A stretch of DNA of 64,000 nt from Hyphomonas sp. (GTDB taxonomy: Bacteria; Pseudomonadota; Alphaproteobacteria; Caulobacterales; Hyphomonadaceae). A model generated the notes under the pieces. That model did no database searches. It was not told where the DNA came from and saw only the letters and a program-made list of their open reading frames with translations. This document shows, piece after piece, positions 8,301 to 16,818 of this stretch. Location: contig WGNP01000002.1 of NCBI GenBank assembly GCA_016124495.1, positions 1 through 64,000 of the forward strand, in the 5' to 3' direction. Each line of letters opens with the position of its first letter. Position 1 is the stretch's first letter. The position numbers were made by a program, and so were the translations under genes.

Positions 8301-8377
8301 GCACCCATAGCTCAGCTGGATAGAGTGTTGCCCTCCGAAGGCAAAGGTCAGAGGTTCGAATCCTCTTGGGTGCGCCA
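8301..8377 (+). tRNA. tRNA-Arg (CCG)
   Basis: 77 bases including encoded CCA. The acceptor stem GCACCCA (8301-8307) pairs with TGGGTGC (8367-8373); the anticodon stem TTGCC/GGCAA encloses CTCCGAA, anticodon CCG (Arg, CGG codons); the T arm is AGAGGTTCGAATCCTCT. Its 3' end borders the right-hand island and is the probable attachment site. Confidence 0.97.
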
Positions 8378-8432
8378 TAAAATCAAGGACTTAGCAGTTA
8401 CTTTCTGACCGACGAGCTCCTGATTTTAGCTT

Positions 8433-8454
8433 GGGGTTCCACCGGGGTTCCACC
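8433..8454. repeat. Tandem 11-base direct repeat downstream of tRNA-Arg
   Basis: GGGGTTCCACC occurs twice head-to-tail (8433-8443, 8444-8454), 56 bases past the tRNA 3' end. Like the pair beside tRNA-Val it has an 11-base period, one helical turn, as expected for integrase arm sites. No integrase gene follows; the stretch 8378-8751 otherwise holds only the two AbiE palindromes and their promoters. Confidence 0.45.
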
Positions 8455-8591
8455 GAAAAATCGTAAGACTTATCGTTTCGGCGTGTCTCAAACCGTTTCG
8501 ATGCGGTCAGCCTGGCCAATCCGGGGGCGGAATTGCGGTTCAGGGCGCGCTTTCCTCCGTGCTGTGGTCTAAGTTTGGGTGGAGCTGCAGC

Positions 8592-8648
8592 TTGACACTT
8601 TCTGTACCAGAGTATAAACGTCCTGAGGACGTTTATACTCTGGTACAG
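8592..8648 (+). promoter_or_regulatory. AbiE promoter-operator unit 1 (47-base palindrome)
   Basis: The 8602-8648 palindrome has perfect 23-base arms around one central G at 8625; its core is CGTCCT-G-AGGACG. A consensus -35 TTGACA (8592-8597) lies 15 bases upstream of TATAAA (8613-8618), which sits inside the left arm. A protein bound to the palindrome would cover the -10 region. No T-run follows, so it is not a terminator. Confidence 0.7.
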
Positions 8649-8710
8649 ATATTTTTCTACACTCGCTCTGAAACCACTCACCGCTTCACGACAACATACG
8701 ATCCGGTAAC

Positions 8711-8767
8711 TTGACTATCTCGGTTACCATGTACATACGTCCTCAGGACGTATGTACATGGTAACCG
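8711..8767 (+). promoter_or_regulatory. AbiE promoter-operator unit 2 (47-base palindrome over start codon)
   Basis: The 8721-8767 palindrome has perfect 23-base arms around C8744, with the same core CGTCCT-C-AGGACG and the same layout as unit 1: TTGACT (8711-8716), 15 bases, TACATA (8732-8737). The right arm contains the abiEi ATG (8752) and a second in-frame ATG (8758). AbiEi antitoxins are known to repress their own promoter by binding paired inverted repeats; this duplicated unit fits that role. Confidence 0.72.
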
Positions 8768-9690
8768 ATTTGGCGAAGAGCGTTAGCGACGACTTTCCAA
8801 GAGCCTTCCCTGAGAGGCTAACCCGGGCGGGCGCGTTCATCGCCGCGCAGTTACAGGCGCGCGGCGCACCCGTGATCGCCCCGTTCGAACTCTACGAACT
8901 CATCTGGCAGATGTATCGGGATGAGGACCGAAAGGCGCTATACCTGCGTGACCCCGACGCAAATGCCGAAGTCTATGTCCGCTTGCGAAACAACCTCAGG
9001 AAGTGCGGCGTCCTCATGCCGGACCCCGACTATGGGAGCCGTATCCTGAGGGTGGTTGCCTGCCCGGACCTGCCTGCTGACGAAATCGCCTGCCTTGTCG
9101 ATCCAACATGCCATATCTCACACCTTTCGGCGATGCAGCGCTGGGGCCTCACCAACCGCGTCCCCGACGCGCTGATGATGACCCGCCCCGATCGCGCGGC
9201 CACCACCCAGCTGCTGAGCCAGATCATGGCGGGACGCGCAGGCGGAGGAGACACCCCGCCCGTCCCTCTGAGGCGCATCACGCATCCTGAATTCGTCCGC
9301 CAGCGACATGTCATCATGCATGAGACAAAGGCAGCGGCGCTCTGGATCAGTATCCGGGGCACAAACGCCCGCATCTCCACGATCGGCCAGACCTTCCTTG
9401 ACATGCTGGTCCTGCCCGACGCGTGCGGAGGCATGGCGCACGTGCTCGAAACCTGGGAGACGCACGCACGCACCTACGCTGAGGAAATCCTTGCAGCAGT
9501 CGAAAGGTGCGACGTCAGTGTTGTGAAAAGCCGGGCCGGGTACATACTCGAGGAGCGCCTAGGCCTGAAGGATCCACGCTTGGATACGTGGGCGACGCTC
9601 AGCCAACGGGGATCCACCCGCAAGCTCGACCCGTCGGCGCCGTTTGCGCCTTCCTTTTCGGAGAAATGGATGATCTCCCTCAATGCCTGA
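8752..9690 (+). CDS. abiEi: AbiEi antitoxin of type IV toxin-antitoxin system
   Basis: A 312-residue protein directly upstream of, and overlapping, an AbiEii nucleotidyltransferase gene. It shows an N-terminal region of winged-helix character (about 15-100, 'FELYELIWQMYRDEDRKALY', 'VYVRLRNNLRKCGVL') and a middle domain with 'HISHLSAMQRWGLTNR', the conserved SAhxxWGLT-type segment of AbiEi proteins. AbiEi does two things in this family: it represses the operon through inverted repeats, and it neutralises AbiEii without forming a stable complex (type IV). The ATG at 8752 lies in the right arm of palindrome 2; 8758 is an alternative. No ribosome site precedes either, so the mRNA may be nearly leaderless. 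Assignment rests on motif plus partner. Confidence 0.82.
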   Translation: MYMVTDLAKSVSDDFPRAFPERLTRAGAFIAAQLQARGAPVIAPFELYELIWQMYRDEDRKALYLRDPDANAEVYVRLRNNLRKCGVLMPDPDYGSRILRVVACPDLPADEIACLVDPTCHISHLSAMQRWGLTNRVPDALMMTRPDRAATTQLLSQIMAGRAGGGDTPPVPLRRITHPEFVRQRHVIMHETKAAALWISIRGTNARISTIGQTFLDMLVLPDACGGMAHVLETWETHARTYAEEILAAVERCDVSVVKSRAGYILEERLGLKDPRLDTWATLSQRGSTRKLDPSAPFAPSFSEKWMISLNA

Positions 9691-10567
9691 ACCACGGATG
9701 GAGATCGATGTCCCGGCCTGGGTCGAGCAGGCCCGAAATGATCCTGTCGCCTACAGAAGCAGGCAGGCGACGGAAATCATCCTGTCCGCCATTGCTGCGT
9801 CCGCCCCGCTCAGTGAGAACCTCTGCCTCAAGGGCGGGGTGCTGATGGGCCTCGCCTATGGCAGCCCTCGCCAGACAACCGATATCGACCTGTCGACCTG
9901 GTTCGAGCCGACACAGGAAAATGCAGACACAATCGAAAAGACGCTCAATCGGGCCTTTCCGGCGATTGCCGCCAAGCTCGGATATGCAGGCCTCACCGTA
10001 CAGGTCTACTCCGTGCAGGTGGAGCCGAAACGGTACGGGTTTGGCGCCGAGTTCCCCGCGCTCAAGCTCAAGATAGCCTACGCGATGGCAGGGACCCCCT
10101 CCCATGCCGCGATGCTTGAGAGGCGGGCCGCTGACATCATCGAGGTGGATATCTCGTTCAATGAGCCACTGACCTCATTACAGGTGCTCGAAATGACGGG
10201 AGGCAATGAACTCTGTGCGTATAGCCTGACCGACCTCATGGCCGAGAAATACCGCGCGATGCTTCAGCAGGTAATCCGCAACCGGAGCAGACGCCAGGAC
10301 GTTTATGACCTCGACCGGCTTATCCGTAGCCACGTTTTTGATGCCGAAGGACGGGCCGCAATCCACACAGCTTTCATCGAAAAGTGTGAAGCCCGGCATA
10401 TCTCGCCTACGCGCGAGTCCCTTGATGACCCCGACGTCAGACGCCGGTCCGGGGCCGACTGGAGCAGCCTTGCCCTGGAAGTCGATGCTCTGCCGGAGTT
10501 CGGGGAGTGCTTTGACCGTGTACGCACATTCTATCTGAGTCTTCCATGGGAAGGTCTACCAGACTGA
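9683..10567 (+). CDS. abiEii: AbiEii nucleotidyltransferase toxin
   Basis: A 294-residue protein of the DUF1814/AbiEii nucleotidyltransferase family. The polymerase-beta-type motif is 'LKGGVLMGLAYGSPRQTTDIDLS' split as GS-x-R-x-T-x-D-x-D (about residues 54-72); further family motifs are 'AYSLTDLMAEKYRAMLQQ' (Lys near 189) and 'RRQDVYDLDRL' (about 203-213). AbiEii/MenT enzymes block growth by adding nucleotides to RNA, including tRNA acceptor ends. The start ATG overlaps the abiEi stop by 8 bases, giving translational coupling. The pair can act as an abortive infection system or stabilise the island. The gene converges with the nuclease-helicase gene 12 bases away. Confidence 0.88.
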   Translation: MPEPRMEIDVPAWVEQARNDPVAYRSRQATEIILSAIAASAPLSENLCLKGGVLMGLAYGSPRQTTDIDLSTWFEPTQENADTIEKTLNRAFPAIAAKLGYAGLTVQVYSVQVEPKRYGFGAEFPALKLKIAYAMAGTPSHAAMLERRAADIIEVDISFNEPLTSLQVLEMTGGNELCAYSLTDLMAEKYRAMLQQVIRNRSRRQDVYDLDRLIRSHVFDAEGRAAIHTAFIEKCEARHISPTRESLDDPDVRRRSGADWSSLALEVDALPEFGECFDRVRTFYLSLPWEGLPD

Positions 10568-10578
10568 CCAATTTCCGG

Positions 10579-13500
10579 TCATCGTAGTATTGATCCCGCT
10601 GACACGAGTTCCGCAAAGAAATTGATCTGCTGCATCTGCTCGAGGCTCGTGACAGCCGTGTTGGCGAGCTTCGGATTGGCAACGATAATCGCCAGCGCCT
10701 GCGCCCGGGAGATTGCCACATTCAGACGGTTCTTCGAGAACAGGAACTCGATGCCTCTCGGACTTTCGGTCGCGTCTGAGGTGCACATCGAGAGGATGAC
10801 GACCGGGGCTTCCTGTCCCTGGAACTTGTCCACACTACCGACTCGGGCTCCGGGACCGAGCGCCGCCTTCAGCTTGTTCACCTGAAAATTATACGGCGCA
10901 ACGAACAGGATATCGCGCAGCGTAATCGTCCGTGGGCGGCCGTCTTCATCCGGCCAGACAGGCGTACCGATGAGTTCACTTGTGATCTGCCTGATCATCT
11001 CCACTTCTTCATCGCTGCCTTGCATATTGCCGTCATGCTGGACCGGCACGAAACAGATGCCCGATGCCTTACGGATGATCGGGCCTTTCGGCTGGACAAC
11101 GTGTTCTGACGTCGCCTCGTCGGATCCAAGCCGGCCATCATAGACCTGCTCGGAGATCACGCGGCAGACATCCGGATGCATCCGGTAGGTTTTGGGAAGG
11201 AAGACACCCAGATCCGACGGGATCGTTGCCTTGCCTTGCAGCAGGTAATCGAGGATCGACAGGCCGCTCTCTCCCGGGTGCGAGCCCTGGATTGGTTGCG
11301 AGAGCTGCATCTGGTCGCCCATCAGGACGATGTTCGTCGTCGCAGCGCTCATGCCGATGAGGTTTGCGATCGAAACCTGGCCTGCTTCATCGACGAAAAG
11401 ATAGTCAAACTCGCCCCTGACTTCCGGGTTGGCAAAGGCCCAGGCGGTGCCACCAAAGCAAAGCGAACGCGTAAGGACGAGATCCTTCACACTGCCAATC
11501 TGTTCGATGTCGCCGCGACGAGCGAGCTCTTCATCCTTTTCCTGTTGTGCCTTGACGAGGCGCGCTGGAATGCGGTCCGCAGCTATCTGACCGGCTACGC
11601 CTGAGAGAAGGTTGTTGATCGCCTTGTGGCTGTTCGAGGCGATCCCGACCTTCTTCCCGTCGCGCAGAAGCCGAGCGATGATGTGCTTTGCGGTATAGGT
11701 CTTGCCGGCACCGGGCGGGCCCTGGATACAAAGATAGCTGGCGTCGAGATTGCGGACGGCTTCGATGACCGACGTCAGCAATGGCTGACTGGGATCGAGA
11801 ATACTGCCTTCCGCATTCCCCCGGATGCGAGGGCGCGAGCGCAAGAGAAAGTCCATGATCGCAGAGGGCGCATACCCTGACTGTACCGTGTCTTCGACCA
11901 CAGCGAATATGGCGGCAGGAATAGGCTTCGGCGAAACATACTCGTCCGGCACAAGGTTCATGCGGGCGGGCAGGTCCCGCTTCGAGGCGAAGCTGATGAT
12001 CCCTGTGTCGGGATCATAGTCCTTCACGCTGATCTTGAGCTTCTCCTGGTCCAGAACGTGGAAGGCTTTGGCGGTCCCTTTGTACGGCTGGTCGATATCG
12101 AACTGGTACTCGTGAACAGGGTTTCCCTTGGCAGGCTTCACGGATGGTCTTGCCGTGCGCGTTACCTCTGCAAGGCAATCCATGTCCTCAAACAGTTCAG
12201 GCTCGGACCATCCGAGGCGGTCGAAATACTTCCACCACATGGGCTTTGCTTCGCGCCGGTGAAACTCGAGCGACCAGGCAAGCACTTCCTGCACGGCACC
12301 GAGGGGCGTGGCTGAGTTCTTTTCGGCCTCTGCGAGCAGCGCGTCGCGAAGGTCCGTATGCTCACTCGCTTCGGGAATGATCTCGGGTTCGCCCTCCCCT
12401 ACCGGGCCCAGAAAAGGGATCTTGTGCGCCGCCTGTTCGCGCCGCAGCCATTCGGCGAGTTCCAGGGTGCTGTCGCAATCATCAATATTGTAATCGCGGA
12501 TACTCTTGAGGACCGCCGAGTTCTCCCAGGTCTTGCCGTCAGGGTTCTCGCGCCAGGCTTCATAGACGATGATACTGTCCGATCCGCTGGCAACATCGGT
12601 AGCGCGTTTGCCGCGGTAGATGTGCTCGACATTCTTGATCGAGTATTTCGGCTCACCAATCAGCACGCCGTGCCGAACAACCGTGTAGAGATCAACGAAC
12701 ACATGATTGCGCAGCAGATTGTCGACCATGTCTTCGCAGACACCGTGCTGCCCCATCAGCTTGCGGATCGCCGTCACCTCATAGGCCGAATAATGGTAGA
12801 TGTGCATGGAAGGATCTGCCTTCCAGCGCGCATAGACCCACTCGATGAACCCGATGAACGCCTGCTTCTCAGCCGCCTTGTCATGCGCCCAGAAATCCTT
12901 GAACGCGCGGCTTCCGTCAGGATTTAGGCAAGTGCTGCCCCAGAGGTATTCGAGTCCACCCTCCTCCCCGGGAAATCCCTCGATGTCGAAGTAAACATCT
13001 CCGGGGCTTGCCGGCGGAAGGAGTGCGAGCCCGCGGGCTGCTCCCGGGCCATGATTGATGATCTCGTAGACCGGCTTGTCTTTGCCTTTTGAAGCGATCT
13101 GCAACCGCGCCTGCGCCTTTGCCCGCTGGAAGCTCTCGGCCTTCATGCCGGAGATCTCATCAAGCGTGGATTTGGCGAGCGCGGTCATTGTTTCGATGCC
13201 CGCCGCTTCGAGTTTGAGGACCTGGCTGCGGCGGAGATTTGCGACCTGGGATAGGTGATCCCGTTCGGCGAGCAGGCGCTTCGCGAGATCGCTCCAGTCG
13301 CCGTGCGAGCTGCTTTCGGCAGGATCGGGTGTCGGAGCGTCGTCGTCTTCGTGGAAGGCAAGGAAGTTCTCCTTGAGCGCACGGTAATAGGCAAAGTGGC
13401 TGGCAACGGCGAGCTCGCGTTTCTCATTATTGCCGAGAACGACAGCCATTCGGTCTGGCCGCCGGCCCTGCACGCCTTCAAGCATCTCCGCATAGCAGCA

Positions 13501-13947
13501 GAGCTGGATCGCGAAGTAAGGCTTGAGCTTGCGGGAGAGCTTGGTGTCCCAGACTTCGTAGTGGAAGCCGCCGAGCGAAGACGGCCCCGGAACCTTCACT
13601 AGGAAGTCCGCCTTGCCGGCAAAGCGGTCCATCGTCAGATAAGCCTGCGTGATAATCCCGCGGCCCGCTTTCATGGCCTCGACCGTCTGCTCGCGCATCA
13701 CATTGGGACGGTCGTCCTTGATGGCGCAGATATCCGCGCCAGTCGCTGCGAGCTCGCGGACGAAGGCATCCTCGTGGGCGAACCCCTTCTTGCGCAGGTG
13801 CACCAGCAGCGGATCTTCCTTGTCCATCTGTTCGGCGAGGATCGGATCGTGCAGCCGCTTGCGGTTCATTGCGGAGGCAAACGGCGACTCCATGAACGTG
13901 ATCAAATCCGAGGGGGAGAACAGGATGCCCTGGTCAGTCAGCTTCAA
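10579..13947 (-). CDS. TM0106-type RecB-like nuclease with SF1 helicase
   Basis: A 1122-residue multidomain enzyme. Residues about 90-180 are a RecB/Cas4-type PD-(D/E)XK nuclease: 'YEVWDTKLSRKLKP' (D-T-K) and 'IQLCCYAEML' (Q-x-x-x-Y). A helix-hairpin-helix follows ('LEAAGIETMTALAKSTLDEI'), then an RNase H-like exonuclease-type domain with 'VYFDIEGFPGEEGGLEY' (about 320) and 'YNIDDCDSTLELAEWL'. The C-terminal half is a UPF1/DNA2-type SF1 helicase: Walker A 'IQGPPGAGKTYTAKH' (about 737), Walker B 'YLFVDEAGQVSIANL' (about 850) and the terminal 'KNRLNVAISRAQALAIIVAN'. Standalone proteins of this type are common in defence islands and probably degrade foreign nucleic acid. It is not obviously part of an operon, and the cellular role is unknown. 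Confidence 0.85.
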   Translation of the reverse strand: MKLTDQGILFSPSDLITFMESPFASAMNRKRLHDPILAEQMDKEDPLLVHLRKKGFAHEDAFVRELAATGADICAIKDDRPNVMREQTVEAMKAGRGIITQAYLTMDRFAGKADFLVKVPGPSSLGGFHYEVWDTKLSRKLKPYFAIQLCCYAEMLEGVQGRRPDRMAVVLGNNEKRELAVASHFAYYRALKENFLAFHEDDDAPTPDPAESSSHGDWSDLAKRLLAERDHLSQVANLRRSQVLKLEAAGIETMTALAKSTLDEISGMKAESFQRAKAQARLQIASKGKDKPVYEIINHGPGAARGLALLPPASPGDVYFDIEGFPGEEGGLEYLWGSTCLNPDGSRAFKDFWAHDKAAEKQAFIGFIEWVYARWKADPSMHIYHYSAYEVTAIRKLMGQHGVCEDMVDNLLRNHVFVDLYTVVRHGVLIGEPKYSIKNVEHIYRGKRATDVASGSDSIIVYEAWRENPDGKTWENSAVLKSIRDYNIDDCDSTLELAEWLRREQAAHKIPFLGPVGEGEPEIIPEASEHTDLRDALLAEAEKNSATPLGAVQEVLAWSLEFHRREAKPMWWKYFDRLGWSEPELFEDMDCLAEVTRTARPSVKPAKGNPVHEYQFDIDQPYKGTAKAFHVLDQEKLKISVKDYDPDTGIISFASKRDLPARMNLVPDEYVSPKPIPAAIFAVVEDTVQSGYAPSAIMDFLLRSRPRIRGNAEGSILDPSQPLLTSVIEAVRNLDASYLCIQGPPGAGKTYTAKHIIARLLRDGKKVGIASNSHKAINNLLSGVAGQIAADRIPARLVKAQQEKDEELARRGDIEQIGSVKDLVLTRSLCFGGTAWAFANPEVRGEFDYLFVDEAGQVSIANLIGMSAATTNIVLMGDQMQLSQPIQGSHPGESGLSILDYLLQGKATIPSDLGVFLPKTYRMHPDVCRVISEQVYDGRLGSDEATSEHVVQPKGPIIRKASGICFVPVQHDGNMQGSDEEVEMIRQITSELIGTPVWPDEDGRPRTITLRDILFVAPYNFQVNKLKAALGPGARVGSVDKFQGQEAPVVILSMCTSDATESPRGIEFLFSKNRLNVAISRAQALAIIVANPKLANTAVTSLEQMQQINFFAELVSAGSILR

Positions 13948-14058
13948 ATGAACTCTCCACTCGTATTTTTCGTCGCATCTGTCTTGCAGGTCTGCCTACA
14001 AGCGCAATGATTTTCTGCCATTTGGAGCGCCGCGGCAGTCGAATCGGAGTTGGCTCAA

Positions 14059-14784
14059 TCAAATCAGCCTACTGAGCTCATCAGTAAGGATTTTCTCGAC
14101 ATCCGCAAAGTTCACTTCGATCGCAGGTTTGTTCAACTGAACTCCCTTCGTATTGCATGACGGTGAGTAGCGCACGATTAAGGCGGTCTCAGCGCTTAAG
14201 ATGCTTCTTCTCAGATCTCGCGGATCCAGCGTCTCATATTTCGGATCAATCCGGCAGTAGACGAACTTAAAGCGCCCCAGAATCTCGACAGCATCGGCGG
14301 CTGCGTCGAGGAAAACGTTGCTGTGACAGTCGGCGAAACGCATACGTCTGAGCGGAGATAGATTGCCTTCGTCCTCATGCAGAAGATCGCTGTCAGAAGC
14401 GCCCAGGAGGCCGGAGAGGAGAACACCAGCGGGAGAGTTGCTTGCCTGCAGGGCCTTCAAGCTTTTCGGGGCAACGTGAACGCGAGAGCCTCGCATCGTG
14501 ATTGCGCCGATGTGTGTCCACCACCTCAGTTGGACAACGTCTCCCGAAAAGAGACTAGGCTTTTTTCCCAGATAGCTACCGATGTAGATGAGCTTGTCAT
14601 CGAAACACAACGCATAGAGGCCGGGGCCTTGAAACGACGCATCCGGAACAGATGCGAGCCGATCGACCTGGCGCTTGCCTTTTATATCCCAGTCAAGGAA
14701 TCCAACACCGGCGCGGCCTGCCGGCAGAACAGTTACTGTAAGGACATCAGAAGCACGGCAGGAGAACGGTCGAAGGAACATCAA
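14059..14784 (-). CDS. GIY-YIG-like domain protein
   Basis: A 241-residue protein. Residues about 52-95 read 'GPGLYALCFDDKLIYIGSYLG', then 'VVQLRWWTHIGAI', which fits the order of a GIY-YIG nuclease core (GLY, YIG, then Arg and His). The rest ('LRRMRFADCHSNVFLDAAADAVEILGRFKFVY') is unfamiliar. GIY-YIG domains cut DNA in homing, repair and restriction enzymes. The catalytic glutamate expected later cannot be fixed with confidence. The gene is upstream of and in the same direction as the nuclease-helicase gene but separated by 111 bases, so cotranscription is possible. The start could lie further in; the first methionines lack a good ribosome site. Confidence 0.55.
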   Translation of the reverse strand: MMFLRPFSCRASDVLTVTVLPAGRAGVGFLDWDIKGKRQVDRLASVPDASFQGPGLYALCFDDKLIYIGSYLGKKPSLFSGDVVQLRWWTHIGAITMRGSRVHVAPKSLKALQASNSPAGVLLSGLLGASDSDLLHEDEGNLSPLRRMRFADCHSNVFLDAAADAVEILGRFKFVYCRIDPKYETLDPRDLRRSILSAETALIVRYSPSCNTKGVQLNKPAIEVNFADVEKILTDELSRLI

Positions 14785-15244
14785 GCAACGCGCTTTGCAT
14801 ACAAATTTTGAGTCAGACTGAAACGGGGCCTCTGTTGGCCAGGTTTCGGCATTTATCCAGCCACCGAAAGTTGCCGCCTAATAAATTATTGGTTAGAATT
14901 AAGTCGATTGGTTATTAAAGGTATCGATATCGAACCCGCAGATCCATGATGAAGCTACGGACCAGCTTCCTTCCGACCGCCAGCGGCTTTCAAGCTGCGC
15001 GAGGAGAACCGCGGCCTTCTGCTTGTGAAAGTGGAAGTCGCGATCTGCACTCCTGCTCACGAAGTTATTTGGAGCGTTCAGCTGGGCACGATCGGTGCTG
15101 TCGACAACCGCATCCAGATATCTGCTTTCAGCTATTGAATTGGAGTATTCAATCCCCAATTTATCTGTGCAACTACGGCATCCGGGCCGCCAAACCCAAA
15201 AGGAGAACAGCATGAGGAGATAACCTTCAAAGGAATTTCACCTC
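14785..15244. other. Divergent intergenic region with a possible small minus-strand gene
   Basis: This AT-richer stretch separates the leftward GIY-YIG-like gene from the rightward 15245 gene and must contain both promoters. A 104-codon minus-strand frame (14899-15213, starting MLFSFWVWRPGCRSC) is the only candidate gene. It matches nothing I know and could be chance. Nothing else was recognised. Confidence 0.3.
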
Positions 15245-16399
15245 ATGCAAGATTCTAATCAGCATCCCGGTTTCGGCGAGTCCGTTGCGCGTGACGCACG
15301 CCGTAAAATCGCAAACTTTGTGGCAGGCGGGCAGACAGAGCCTCTGCTGCCTCTTAAAAACCCCCTTCTTCAGCAAGCGGCCACGCTCGGCGAGGCTGGC
15401 CTCGCGACTGTGATCCAGTTTCGTGCGTTGTCGCGCGCCGTATTCAGCTTTGTGCAGGCTACCGGTCTTCTGGAAAAGCCGCAGGTCCAGGAAGCGCTGA
15501 AAGCCAAGGCGAAGACGAATGACATTGTCAGCGCGTTCCGCGTCCTTTCTCCCTACCGTGTTCTCGAAGCCGCATACGATGGCCGTGTGCCCAAAGGCCT
15601 GATGCACGTGCTCAAATACGTCAGCCCAACGAATGGGCTCAATCAATACGATGCAACACGCGTGATGTGGTGGACGAACCCTGTCGCCGAAGCCAACAAA
15701 CAACGCGGCCGCCTGATGCTCGAAGCGCTCCAAACACTTCATCAAAACGCCGCAGTAGCACGCCACTTCGATTTCAGCCTGCTGATCGCCAATATTCGCG
15801 ATCTTCCCGAACACAGCCTCAATCTGCTGCGCCTGCGCGAACTGCATACTGTCCGCGAACTGACGCAGAAACCTGGCGGGGCAGATGCGTTCGAAATCAC
15901 GATCAACCACATTGCCCGCGTCTGTAGCACGTTCGAACAGCGCAAGGAGCAAATTGCCAAAGATCTGCGCGCAGGCAAGCCTCTTGGCCCGGTGCTGCGC
16001 CAGATCCTCGAAGATCATGCCGACGATCTTCCCAAACCCTGGTTGCCGATCCATGCCGATCTGGAAGTTCTGAAACCCGACCAGGCACGCCAGCTCTCGA
16101 TAGACTGGCAAAACTGCATTCGCGACGTCTGGATGGACGACATGCTGGCCGGTGACATCACGTTTGTTCGCAGCAAGGCCTATCTGCTCGTCGCGCGGCT
16201 ACGGCGCGTGAAGGGGCAGAATGGCCATGAGATGTGGCTGCTTGAAGAGATCGCAGCGCCCGGCAACGAGCCGGTGGATCCTGTGGAGAGCAGCCCGTTC
16301 GTCCTTGAACTCCAACGCGGCAATGTTGTGGTCATTCCGGAGCAGGAGCGCATCTGCGGTTTCATGAAGTCCGTCATCGGACGCTACCGCCTTCTCTAG
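15245..16399 (+). CDS. Hypothetical protein, PcfJ-like features possible
   Basis: A 384-residue soluble protein that I do not firmly recognise. It is helical at the N-terminus; the C-terminal third has the order 'DLEVLKPDQARQLSIDWQNCIRD' (a Cys after a conserved helix), 'SKAYLLVARLRR' and 'EMWLLEEIAAPGN'. This vaguely recalls PcfJ-like proteins, where a conserved CV-x-Y is followed by a strand-rich segment, but the match is weak. AAGGA lies 10 bases upstream of the ATG, which supports the start. It is a single gene between unknown genes in the defence-rich part of the island. No function is proposed. Confidence 0.7.
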   Translation: MQDSNQHPGFGESVARDARRKIANFVAGGQTEPLLPLKNPLLQQAATLGEAGLATVIQFRALSRAVFSFVQATGLLEKPQVQEALKAKAKTNDIVSAFRVLSPYRVLEAAYDGRVPKGLMHVLKYVSPTNGLNQYDATRVMWWTNPVAEANKQRGRLMLEALQTLHQNAAVARHFDFSLLIANIRDLPEHSLNLLRLRELHTVRELTQKPGGADAFEITINHIARVCSTFEQRKEQIAKDLRAGKPLGPVLRQILEDHADDLPKPWLPIHADLEVLKPDQARQLSIDWQNCIRDVWMDDMLAGDITFVRSKAYLLVARLRRVKGQNGHEMWLLEEIAAPGNEPVDPVESSPFVLELQRGNVVVIPEQERICGFMKSVIGRYRLL

Positions 16400-16818
16400 T
16401 TCGATCCGTCAAGCCAGATTTTCTGAAACTGTGGGCGCTGGGGGCTGGCTCACATGTTCAGCCAATTCTTACCGGTTTATCGGCGCACTCCATTTCGAAT
16501 GGTCTTCTGCAATTGCGAATAGTCCGTAGAAAGATCCGACAGCGAAAGCGTAGCAACGGCAATCTGCCGGTCCGACGAAACGTTCGGTACCGATTGAGCA
16601 CTCTTCGCTCAGCTGCAGCCTCCGGAGCGCACGGATAGACGAGAACAACGCCGATCTCCCTGTAGATTTCCGCCTATGCCATCATCTGCTAGATGTCGGG
16701 CATTGCAGAAAGTACCTGCTAGCCAAGTTCACCCCTTGGCCTTCTAATTCCTCGCGATTTCGATCCGCTTGGTTTCGTGCTTGTCACGTCTCGCAGCTTT
16801 AGCCCGTCGGCGCATGCC
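16400..16818. other. Intergenic region, nothing recognised
   Basis: No coding frame, RNA gene or clear hairpin terminator was found between the convergent genes ending at 16399 and 16819. Composition is mixed and short frames show no protein-like character. It could be a junction between separately acquired cassettes. Confidence 0.4.

Noticed and set aside
8378-8751. A tyrosine integrase gene next to tRNA-Arg.
   Set aside because: No frame in this stretch shows the integrase catalytic residues; only the arm-like repeats are present.
8602-8767. The two long palindromes as transcription terminators or insertion-sequence ends.
   Set aside because: No T-run follows either, no transposase is present, and both overlap -10-like boxes facing abiEi, which fits operators better.
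10579-13947. A Cas4 or Cas3 protein belonging to the CRISPR array.
   Set aside because: The nuclease is followed by RNase H-like and UPF1-type helicase domains with no HD domain, and the gene is 10 kb from the array in another element.
15227-16111. A 294-codon minus-strand frame opposite the 384-residue hypothetical gene.
   Set aside because: The plus-strand gene has a ribosome site and more natural composition; the minus frame is Cys/Arg-rich shadow sequence.
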